Assembly (NCBI GenBank): GCA_963691655.1
Contig: OY829327.1
Location: forward strand, 59,656,079-59,720,078
Source: Toxonevra muliebris
Taxonomy: Eukaryota > Arthropoda > Insecta > Diptera > Pallopteridae
Reading direction: 5' to 3'
Length of the DNA: 64,000 nt
Positions 46,901 through 56,955 of this stretch are shown in pieces. The position numbers and the translations under genes are program-made. The notes below the pieces were generated by a model. The model was not told the origin of the DNA, did no database searches, and saw only the letters and a list, made by a program, of their open reading frames with translations. Numbering within the stretch: position 1 is the stretch's first letter; the number at the start of each line of letters is the position of its first letter.

Positions 46901-48300
46901 TGCTTGGAACATTATACCTGAGACCACAGCAAGGAAAACATTCAAAGTTTTTTTGTGAATGCGGTATGTTGGCAGTAGTTTTTAAGCTGAATATGATCCT
47001 GTTCAATTCATAAAGCTTTAAAGTAGCCAGTGTATATTTCTTCCTGAAAATTGAAATAAAAAAACAAAAAAGCCGTTCGAACAATATGAATACCTGAAAA
47101 TTTCATCAAAATAAAATGATAAACGCTAAAATGTATCATATACTTATGGTGACCGGCAGTCCCGGTTTTCAGCAAAATATCCCGGAGAATTATTCTTGAA
47201 ATGCGGAACGTGGAAGGGTCTCAATTTTACGTTTTTCCCCGAAAACCGTCGTATTTTAGTTTTAGAATTTCAATTAAGTTAATGTTTACATTTTTTTAGT
47301 TTTGATTTTGAAAAAGAATTAAATGTTTCTCATCAAAAGTTGAATAATGTAAACCTTTTCTAAGGTACCTTTTCACAAGTAGTTGGCAACACTTCACAAA
47401 GGTGAATCAAAAAAATTTAATTTTTTTTTTATTTTATGAGCATATGACAAATTTTAAAATGTTTGAATTAACTTTCTATTTCCATATGAATTGTACTGAG
47501 TTCGTCGCTTTTTTGAAAAGTTAAACTGATCCACTGAAAAAACTCAATTATGTGAAAATTATAGTAATTAAGAATTTATTGTCGTTGTAAACTGTTTTTT
47601 AATCAAACTATCTATCTTTTCGAGTTTTTGTATAATTAAAAAACTGGTATTTGATTTGATAGTTTTATGACGAATGGGTTTATAGCAACGATAGTTAGTT
47701 ACAAAAAAATTAATTTATTACTCCAGCCAAAATTTAAAATTTATTGAAATAAAAAGTGTTTTGTATTTCTCAAAATCAGAGCAATTTTGACATCTCCGGA
47801 ACTTTGATTTTCTTGACTTATAACCGCTCATATTCATATGTTTAAATGTAGTCAGTGAATAATAATAAATTTTTTTAAATTAATCCATAACTTTCATATA
47901 TTATTATGGCTAATAGATTAATTATTACTATAGCTATGCGTGCAAAAGGACAAACAAACAAATATAGGATTGTGCACCTATGTATGTTTGAATGAATATA
48001 TGCATACATACGTACATACAAATATCTATGGAGGTAGATGTGTTTTGAAATAATTGCACAATTTAATGTTAACAAATATAATCAACTCATTACTAATATA
48101 TATATACATGACCCATATATGTATGTATGTAGAAACATGCATATATACCTGCATACATACATATGCATGTGTATGTGTGCTTGGCCTTGACAATCATAAA
48201 TAGTCTTATTGCTGTTTACCTAATTATAGAAAATCATTTACAAAGATATTTATTCATGTATGTATGTACGCACAAGGATATAAATATGTACATAATTATA
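43946..48300. other. Non-coding stretch
   Basis: No gene supported over 4.3 kb. Notable small items: a GC palindrome CGCGCTATAGCGCG at 44539-44552; CAACAG/CAACAACT repeats near 45695; CATA words at 46355-46372 and around 48000-48200; and a possible solo hAT-type end TATGGTGACCGGCAGTCCCG at about 47151. The peptide frames show no domain. Confidence 0.45.
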
Positions 48301-48309
48301 GATGCATAT

Positions 48310-48749
48310 TAGTGATGTAACGGATACCAGTTTAGTGGATGCGAATGTGAAATTTCATATTCAGCCTTATCGTGAACAACATTTTGCCCGAAATATTTTC
48401 TGTTAATGTTCCCCTTCTCATGAATTTCATCTGAATTTCATTTTATTTGTTTGAAAATTTCAGTTTTATTGAGGTCTACAAAACGTTAAATACTTTTGCG
48501 CTTTTTTAACAGCTGTCGAAATCCAAAACTATTTGATCGAATTGTCCCAGCTGATTCGAAGTGAAATTTCTTTTGAACGAAACTCTCAATAGGCACTTAC
48601 ATTTCGGTCGAAAACAAAAATTCGAGCCCAAATATTTTCCACGTGAAACTCACGATAAGTAGATTATAGTTATTTCCAGATTCTTTAAGAAAATATTATA
48701 TTTAAAAAAAGTAGTTTTGTTGCGAATGCTGACATCCGGTACATCACTA
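48310..48749. mobile_element. hAT-like MITE (440 bp)
   Basis: The left end TAGTGATGTAACGGATACCAG and the right end read inward TAGTGATGTACCGGATGTCAG match at most positions. The flanks ATGCATAT (48302-48309) and GTGTGTAT (48750-48757) would be an 8-bp duplication with three transition differences. GCGAATG words lie inside both ends. No coding capacity. Confidence 0.68.
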
Positions 48750-48769
48750 GTGTGTATACCCCTAGCCGA

Positions 48770-49545
48770 CTAAATCTTCGTAAACGATATCGTTTACGAG
48801 ACTTTGACGATAGTTTTGCGTACAAAACTATCGCTAATGGATACGAAAACGATACTAAAACGAATCATATGTCGCTCAGTTTCATATGTCGCTCAGTCAT
48901 ATGTGGCAGCAAACGTGTCGTTTACGACACTTGCAAAAAATATCATTAGCGAGCCTTTTTACGAACCGTTTCTGATATCATTTGCGAGCATTTAGAGATA
49001 TTTTTTACGAGTCATTTATAATAACGGTAACGAGCCTTTTGCGATATTTTTGCGAGTCTTTCATTAATGTCATTTTTTACTACAACTACGAAAATTAATA
49101 ATTTTGTGGTCCGCTAGATTTTCAAATATTTTTATCTATTACTACAATATTATCATACTACCCTGTATTATAAAATAAAAAATAAAAATAATTAAAATAA
49201 TAAAAATAAAAAAATTAAAAAATGGTGGATTTTAAATTGTACCTATAATTTAAAAAGTGACGTAAAGTACGTTTATGTACTTAACATACATTCCCGTCTT
49301 CCCGTATAATTTTCATAACCTTCTTATATTCAATAAAAATATGAAGTGTGTCAGAATTATAAGAAAGTGTACAAGTACAAATCTTTGTCATATTTATGCT
49401 CGCAAAACTATCGTTTGCGACACGTTAGCGGACATTAAGCGGATGTTCTTGCGACGCTCGTATTTATGCTCGAAAAACGCTAGTTTCTGAGCTCGTTTGC
49501 GATTGGGCGAACTTTCGCCCAACATTCGCTTCGAGGTCCTCTGGG
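48770..49545. repeat. Hairpin- and CG-word-dense segment, probable unclassified element
   Basis: It contains a perfect 20-bp palindrome CGTAAACGATATCGTTTACG (48779-48798), an 11-bp-arm hairpin CGATAGTTTTG-CGTA-CAAAACTATCG (48808-48833), a direct repeat CATATGTCGCTCAGT (about 48868 and 48884), many GCGAGCnTTT and ACGAG words, a return of GCAAAACTATCGTTTGCGAC at about 49402, and GGGCGAAC-TTTCGCCC near 49507-49522. The borders CCTAGCCGACT and, inward from the right, CCCAGAGGACCT are weakly similar. No ORF. Confidence 0.5.
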
Positions 49546-49790
49546 CCCTTAGACATGTTTCATCGTTTGGTGCGAGAAATTTTCAGATTTAAGTAATGAA
49601 TTCGCAAATTGTACATTTTCACTAATACTTATTAATTGACTATTAAATAACTGATATGCAAAATTGAATTAAGCCTTTTAAGATTTTTATGACTTAGTGA
49701 AATTTTTCTATGTGAAGTTTTAGAGAAATCTATGTCGAAAATCAAGAGTAAATATAGAAATAATAAAAGAGTCCGTTATAATTATTATTT

Positions 49791-50653
49791 CCCAACAAAC
49801 ATTTGGGTTTGAGATCAACTTGAGGTGAAGTTGACATCAAATACCTTTCTCAGATCTCCAACGTTAATTCTTAATAGCACCTCCATTAGAGTACTATAGA
49901 ATTCTCAACAAAAAGAAAATTTTTTTTGTATGGTAATAATTATAGTTATCAACTTGAGTTCTAACGTAATTCTCCAATTGGTCTCAAAAGAAATTTACAG
50001 TATTGCCATAAGAAATAATTATTTCTATTTAATTGAACGACAAAGAATAAAAGAAAATTTTAAATGACTTTTGTATCTCTTCGCTTCTCAACTTCAAAAG
50101 CAACTTAAAATTTTAACAATTTCATATTACAAATTTTCCGCGATAAATTCCTCTTCTGAATTATCTTCCATAACGTCATTTTTCTCCACGCCCATGTCAA
50201 TATCACTTGGGAGTAAACAATTTTGGTTGGCAGTTGAAGGGAAAGGCTCTAGCGTTAAAGTTTCAGCAGCTTTGAGCGTTCCGACAATAAATCCACTTCC
50301 TGCCTTATTTCACTTTTTAATTTTTTTACTTTTATACATTATTCTTACTTTTAAAATTAAAGTTCTTCGCAAAAATTATTTTTACTTCATTATCTTCCTT
50401 TTTTCACTTCACTTTTGTCGAAAAACATGTTATTCACAATCACTGCCAGATACATATTTTTTGCAAATCCAATAGCAGTGTTGCCATAATAAAATATGTA
50501 AATATTTTTTCAAAAATATCTCAACTCATCCTCAATTTGAAAGCCAATGTTGAGAAAAATATTTGATATCGATTGGAGAATCATGTTGGATATCAACTTG
50601 AGAATTATAAATTTCTCAAAGATTAGAGAATTTTTTTTTTTGTGCTTGTTAGG
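49791..50653. mobile_element. Unclassified DNA element with CCCAACAAACA-type ends and 6-bp TSD
   Basis: The left end CCCAACAAACATTTGGG and the right end read inward CCTAACAAGCACAAAA share 9 of 11 bases. TTATTT flanks both sides (49785-49790, 50654-50659). Subterminal ATCAACTTGAG words occur near both ends (about 49818 and 50595). The interior minus strand encodes GSGFIVGTLKAAETLTLEPF and later DIDMGVEKNDVMEDNSEEEF, an acidic fragment of an unknown protein ending in a stop. The superfamily is not clear. Confidence 0.5.
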
Positions 50654-50719
50654 TTATTTCAAAACAACACACACACTCTCTCATGTACTAGACATTTAAT
50701 AACGAACTGTTATGTAGAC

Positions 50720-51559
50720 CAGTGATGAAAAAGTAGGTATAATTGTACCTTTTTCCGACTTTTTCGAACTACAAGGTACATTAGGTACAATTGGCACATT
50801 TTAGGTACAATTTGTCATTGGCGAAAATAAATTTAACACTTAATTGCAAAAAGAAATATTTTGTAATAAGTATAGCCCAACTGCAAAGCTCACAGCTCTG
50901 ATATTGCTGTTTATAAAGGGAAAAATATTGCAAAAATAATTTTCCAAATCGAATAAAGTTTATTGGTGCCAAAAGAGGGTCAAAGTCATAAGTAGATTTT
51001 TCAAATTTAACAGCAACTTTATGAAATGTAAACTTCTTATGACTTTGAACTTACTATACATTATCCTTTTATAAACAGTAATAACAGAGCTATGAGCTTT
51101 GAAATAAATCTTGGCTGAAAATTTTTGAAAAATGGAAAATTATAATCGAAATTCCGGAACTTTCATGACCAATGTGGGGCCTTTCTTCTTGTTCCCCTTG
51201 TTTTCATCTAGATGACTAAAAACGTTTCTTCTCTCTTAGTTTCCGATTTGTCGTGCCTTAAAAAATTATTTTTGTGATCAATTTCGTGACTCACTAAAGA
51301 ACCCAACTGCTGTAATTTCAATACAAACAATTTTATTCATTCTATGGGATATATGTATATATACAATAGTTATATAACGAGTATCGTTTTCATGTTTTGC
51401 TTACTTTTTTCAGTGTTAACTTTTAAATGAAAATTAAATTTCGTACAAAAACGATGAGCCATGTAGTATACTATTGTATTTTAGGCACATTCATGTTCAT
51501 TTAGGTACAACTTTTTTGGTCAATTAGGTACAATTTCAAATTTGGAAATTTCATCAATG
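50720..51559. mobile_element. hAT-like element (840 bp) with TTAGGTACAATT subterminal repeats
   Basis: The left end CAGTGATGAAAAAG and the right end read inward CATTGATGAAATTTCC are the TIRs. ATGTAGAC at 50712-50719 and 51560-51567 is a perfect 8-bp duplication. TTAGGTACAATT and close forms recur at both ends (about 50780, 50803, 51499, 51521), the arrangement expected of transposase binding sites. No transposase. Confidence 0.85.
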
Positions 51560-51702
51560 ATGTAGACTAGTTACAATGATAAAAATATAACAACAAATAA
51601 GTATATAGAACGGTAGTGGTAGTTTCTTTCAACATCTCTATTCAGTGGAGATATTCGAAATCTAAACCTTGTAATTCTGAGTTATGATTTCAAATACTGG
51701 GT

Positions 51703-51914
51703 TAGGTTGTAATGGCAGTCTTATGGTGACACATTAGAACTCATATTTACGGAGTGCAGAACCATGAGAATTCTATTATAAATTTGGCTATGTAGACTAG
51801 AAAGACTAGAAAGGTGACCCTAGATGTTTTAGTCACCTCCTAGTCAGGGATGGGCATTCGCACATGAAATGGAGGACTCGCTCTTCTTGTTCCTCAGAAC
51901 TGCAGCCGGAATTA
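51703..51914 (-). mobile_element. LINE 3' end, 5'-truncated, with CCTAACC tail
   Basis: The minus strand begins with codons reading CSSEEQEERVLHFMCECPSL, the cysteine/histidine block (C..C....H.LC.CPAL) found after RNase H in I/R1/LOA-like ORF2. It continues through decayed tail sequence into GTCACCATAAGACTGCC and ends ATTACAACCTAACCC. The end resembles the tail of the S2 SINE and the 71-bp stub, suggesting a LINE-SINE pair. The 5' border meets repeat copy B at 51915. Confidence 0.62.
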
Positions 51915-53500
51915 GCAAATATATATAACATATTAATTTGTTATTCTCTTACTTACTTTTTTTAAAAGTTGTGAAGATCTTTATTTCGGTAAATAATATG
52001 AACCATAAATATACTTGGGATCTATTTCCGTTGTATTTTTTTAGTTGTAAAGTTGACAAATATAGCAAAAATTAGATTAAAAATTATAGAATATCTCCTT
52101 TCTAAATCACTTATATTTTGTAATTTTATTAAATTTACGGATATAACTTCAACATTTGAAAGAAAGTGGATAAGTAAATGTATTTTCATTTAAATTTATA
52201 TTTCTAATTGACTCTTGCAGTAGAATCACATAGCACGGAAATAGATTCATAATGTATCCCAACTTATAAGTAATTAAGTAATTACGTGCTATTTTATTTC
52301 AACAGCTATATCAGCGATTGTCATTACAAAAAAAAAATATTTAATATACAGCACCGTCTTTAAAACTTACACTTGAAGCAGTGAAACTGGGCTAAATGAC
52401 ATGCTTCAAAACATCGAAAGTGTACAAAATACCAAGGCAGACAGGATAAAGAATAAATACACGCAAAAGTGTTGTAAAATGGGTACATCATTTGGCCGAG
52501 ATAGGTCTCCCAATAATTGAAGGACAGCTAGTAGGTTGTGTTGCTAATTTAACCCTCTAGCTCCCAAATTTTTGATTGTTTTAAAAAAATTTGGGATTGA
52601 TAAATTGTGATGTTAAAGCATAAATCTGATCTCAAACCCCTAAAAAATTTAAAGTGCGTGGTTTTATGAAGCCGGAAAGGTTGAATGCCTGAAAGTATGC
52701 ATTTGTTGTTGAACAAACTTTTTATCAATTTGTTTTAAGTAATTAAACAGATTGAAGAAAATGTTCAAATTCTTTGCTATTCACAGCTAGTTTTTTTGTC
52801 TGAGAAATATTTTATTTATTTACTTTTATTTTTATCTCAAATTCAATCAAAATAATTCATTTTCCTGTTCTTGACAAATTTTTGACTTTGACTGTCGCTA
52901 ACTTCTGTAATACGCATCTTAATTCTATAAACGATATGATAAAATGTAGCAACAAAAACCAATTAAGCTGGTAATTACACCCATTTTAATAAGAGCTGTC
53001 TAAAGACACGATTGGGAACTAGAGGTTTAATGAAGGAGCTGAATCGCCCAAATAATTTTAAGAATAGTTTACCAGGACGATATTGGTACGAAGGATTTTT
53101 GAGGAGAATCCCACAGTAAGCCAAAGAGTTTAAGAATGTCTAACTATTGCTCGTTTTTCTGCCATAAAACCCAATTTTTAAAAAGAAGGATGTGAGATGG
53201 AGGAAAAATGTGTATCCAAAAATTGTTTATCTCTTGTTTGTTTCAGACATCAAATTTTTATCTGTTGTGATAAATTCGATCACTCCTAGTATTTATATAT
53301 AGCAAAATTTTTAATTTACCTTTTAAAAAGTTGATACGTTAGAAGCTACCTAATTTTTTTACATTTTTTTATTGTTACGATTTCTCAGTTTTTTGAGTAA
53401 AAAAATATATACATTTTCTTTAATCTGTTTTATTTTTTACAAGAAAAGGTTTAGGAATTTTAAAGATCAAAATGTCTTAGTGGCACGGAATTTGCTGCAT
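51915..53500. repeat. Interspersed repeat, copy B, inverted relative to copy A
   Basis: In plus orientation it matches the minus strand of 20165-22880: ATTAGCAAATATATA at the left, GTGAAGATCTTTATTTCGGT, then on to TTAAAAAGTTGATACG and a TTTAGGAATTTTAAAG border. The 885-bp TTAA element of copy A is absent (site at 53265-53268). The right end carries TGGCACGGAATTTGCTGCAT, a motif found at the other end of copy A (about 22890-22910, inverted), suggesting terminal motif clusters at both ends. Confidence 0.72.
52553..53026. mobile_element. piggyBac-like MITE, second family, copy in repeat B (474 bp)
   Basis: The left end is CCCTCTAGCTCCCAAATT, and the right end read inward is ACCTCTAGTTCCCAATCG. 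TTAA lies at 52549-52552 and 53027-53030. Orthologous in position to 21667-22170 of copy A. Confidence 0.78.
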
Positions 53501-53509
53501 TTACCTTAT

Positions 53510-54600
53510 GCTCTGCTACCCAGGATCTTTTTGCTTCCTCAAGGTAGTTCTGCTTAATGGTAAATTTAATAGACGTAGTGTTTTCACGATTTATATTTCT
53601 CGGAGTAGAGCAACTGGTTCTGCAGTCTCGTCGACTAATAAATCTATTTCAATAGCATATTTTCTCTTATCGGGCAGGCCAAATTAACTGCTCTTTGGTA
53701 TTCCTTCTACTGATGTATAAGTAAATATCGCATTTTTTCGCGATAGCTTCTTCAGTAGAGATGATAATAAATTTATTAAATTGCCCTCCTCCAGTTGTAT
53801 TATATTTATGTATTTTTTATGTAAATAAATAAAATTCAATAATATTTTATACTACATTATTCTGAATTATGTTTAAAATTTCAAGTCTCTAGCTCATCGA
53901 GAAGGTAGTTTAAAATCGATTGTAAAATTCCACCCGAACAAACAGACAGACACCATTGAAAGTGAGTTGATATATACGTAGTAAAATTGAGACAATTTTG
54001 GAAATCTTCCAGAAACTATTAATATCATCCCTCCAGTTTTTTAGTTTGGGAAATCCGTTTTGCATTTTCAAAATCAAAAAATTCCGCAAAATGTAATTTA
54101 CAATTCCAGTTATTCATTAACCCATTAAGAACGAGCGGGAATCAAAGAAGATAGATCAAGAAAGTAACTTGAGAAAATCGGTTTCATGCTAACACATTTA
54201 AACAGTTTTGTCGCGTACTGTGTGTTTCAACTGTATCTTCGATGTTAGTAGGATGTCTCTTTGCAACATGACATGATAAAAATGATTGTTCTCGGCCTTT
54301 TCAGAATAATATGGTTAGATAGTTTAACAATATCAAAAATTTGAAGAATAAAAAATATACGAAAATGCCAAAATGAGAATTAATTTGATTTCTGAATAAT
54401 GTTTTGCAATGAGAGTGGGAAATTATAACAGACACACATACGTATTTAAGGCGAGTGAACACAGAAATCCAGATCAAAACTATCCTGGTGAATAAGATAT
54501 TTCGCCTGTGTCAAGAAAATGAAACGATGGAAAATTTAAAATTTTGAAAACAAAACGTGAATGAAAATTACTCTGAACGAATCTTTAACAAAAGACATTT
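53510..54600. other. Non-coding stretch
   Basis: No gene, RNA or transposon end recognised. Confidence 0.45.
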
Positions 54601-54609
54601 GCATGCGTT

Positions 54610-55990
54610 GTATGTATAAGAATAATTATTATTATTATTATTACATACACACACACAATCTATATTATACAATTTGATATGCATATGTGTATGTCTGTAG
54701 TTCTATGCATGCATACACTTACATAAAACTTTCAACAAGCACTAGTTTACATAAGCTACCGAAACAAAAGCTCATTTGGCATTTTTGAAAGGGAAAAACG
54801 AAGAAAATATTCTAAGAATCCATACAAGCGCACTACATTTTGTATGTATGTGTGTGTGTAAGCGTGCTTTTTGTATTTACACACACACAAATGCATACAT
54901 ATGTAGATGTTATGTGTGTCCAATGTACAGACGTTGCAGATATGTTTTCGTCTTTTTGCTAAATAATTTCTAAATCTAAATTCTAAATCCTCAAACACTG
55001 CTGAAGGACCAACAACATTTTATCGTTTGACCAGCCAAAAAGCACATGCTGACTTGCGGGCAAAAACTAAAACAAAAAGCATTAGCTTATACACACACAC
55101 ACACTCATACACATCTCCATATACATATGTATGATTGTATGTAGGTGCACGATAGTCATTAAACTTCATTCTATACAGGCAGACACATACACACACTTCC
55201 ATAAATACATATGTATGTATGTATATATCTACCTACTTACTTTTATATAGCGCTCAAAATTTCACTTGATTATATCGCACAAAATTTCCGTTCAAGCATC
55301 CCAGGAAGGCGACTACATACCGCCACCACCACGTGCATACACAACTAAGATTTTGACAGTGGTTACAAGTTTAAAATTTTCCCAACAAACGCTCACAAAC
55401 CGATCTGAATCCATACCCTTCCACTGTTCTTGACTACATCATCTTTGCCGTAATGCCAACGCAGCACATTTGGCCACTTCATCTTGACCAAGCAAAATAT
55501 CGGTTATTTACATACAAATGTACGACGTACATACATACATTCATACGTATACACACATAGATACATACTCATGCTCGTGCATTAAGAATATCACAACTCA
55601 TGGATGCGAAACTCTCGTTCACAAACACATCCGGTACGATTCGACCAAAAATTTTTCCTACTTGTAATGAATTGAGTTGAGAGCGCTAGGGTGAACCACC
55701 ATCTCTTCCGCCGATTGTGAAACATTTACCACAACTCGTATGCAAACTACAAGAAATTTTTGTTACTATTTCTTCTTCTTCTTCTTCTGCAATGTTTTCT
55801 TGCTCCTTCATAATCTTTTCGTGTACAGTTGCGCATCTTTTGCATCATCTTGATTCTCCGATTGCAATGATTCAAATACAAATTACACTCAAAAATATAC
55901 ATACAAATATATTGTACATAAATGTATAAGTAAATACATTTACATACATACACAGATCCATATACGGACATTTGTATCGTATATTCAACA
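54610..55990. repeat. Microsatellite-rich non-coding domain
   Basis: ATT repeats with a CA run (54625-54657), GT/CA runs at 54848-54890 and 55090-55104, TATG repeats at 55208-55226, CATA words at 55525-55560, and a TTC/CTT run at 55768-55788. It shares a 32-mer (55052-55083) with the similar domain at 26.4 kb. No supported ORF. Confidence 0.75.
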
Positions 55991-55999
55991 AATTTTGCC

Positions 56000-56600
56000 A
56001 ATTCCACATTTCATAAACAATAAACAATTTAATTTTTATACTAATCAATACGTGTCAGTTCCATATGGAAGCGCCCATTTGATGGGTGGTGGTGGATTTC
56101 ATAATTGGAAACTAATAACAATTTAAAACTTGTTCAAACCTTCTACCTTCAATTTATTTGTAAGAATCGAAAAACTTGAAAAACAAACATCATATTTTTA
56201 AAGATTGCTTCTTGCCCGTACTTTGATGTGGAATCTGGTTTTTATTGATGTAGAGCAACGTCTGTGAAAAATTCTTCAAATCTTATGTCCCGATAAATAT
56301 CGAACAAGCAGCTATAGTCCATGGGGCATTAACATTTAGATATGTAGGTAGAAGTTTGAGGGGATTGGGCATACTTTGCACAAGCCGACTGATGACACTA
56401 CGCACAAGGCAGAGGTGTAGAGCCTCTACGATTTCAGAAGAAGAGGACGTTCTAAAATCATTTGGCATGCAACCTGTGGTATTTGTTTCGAAAAGCTGGC
56501 CAAAAAACGAATTTTATAGTTGGGAAAATGATTTGAAAAGTATGTAATTATAAGGAAATACATTACCGTTATAACCAAGACAATTTTTGATATTTTTTCT
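56000..56600. other. Non-coding stretch with an unassigned open frame
   Basis: A 61-codon minus-strand frame (56283-56468, NDFRTSSSSEIVEALHLCLV) has fair codon texture but no domain I can name. It may be a decayed transposon exon. Confidence 0.35.
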
Positions 56601-56614
56601 AGAGAACATGTGTG

Positions 56615-56955
56615 TAAATACTACTACTACTACAACTAATACTACTTCTACTACTACTACTACTATTACAGCCCCTGTAGGGCCAAGGTCAAGCTTTTCG
56701 CATCCTTTCATGTTGTGTGAGTTATATTTATACCTGAATGGAAGGGACCCACTGTTTTATGCCGAATCCGAACGGCGAAATGAAAAGCTTTTCATAGTAA
56801 TTTTTTACTTTTACAGGTTCGCCATTGCCAGCCAAGAGGTGGTGCCGTGTAGAAAATTTTAATTTTCTATTTTTTGATTTTTGAGCGTGCCGACATATGA
56901 ACCCTGGCACCTCTGCGTAGCACTAGGCTACACTAACCACTAGGCTACTGCGACC
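56615..56955 (-). repeat. tRNA-derived SINE, family S1, near full length, (TAG)n tail
   Basis: Read on minus from 56955: GGTCGCAGTAGCCTAGTGG contains an A-box-like TAGCCTAGTGG. About 50 bp later GGGTTCATATGTC is a degenerate B box. The body follows (TTTCGCCGTTCGGATTCGGC, then TATAACTCACACAAC), ending GGGCTGTAATAG with a TAG/TAC repeat tail (56618-56668). Length about 340 bp. It would be transcribed by RNA polymerase III and copied by a LINE enzyme. Partial copies lie at 34655, 35095, 42548 and 60905. Confidence 0.78.

Noticed and set aside
50071..50475. 134-codon plus-strand frame as a membrane protein
   Set aside because: Hydrophobicity comes from T-rich sequence; the minus strand gives a more coherent acidic fragment within a bounded element.
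56890..56955. A functional tRNA gene on the minus strand
   Set aside because: The A box fits but the B box is degenerate, no proper cloverleaf acceptor pairing is visible, and it is fused to a SINE body.
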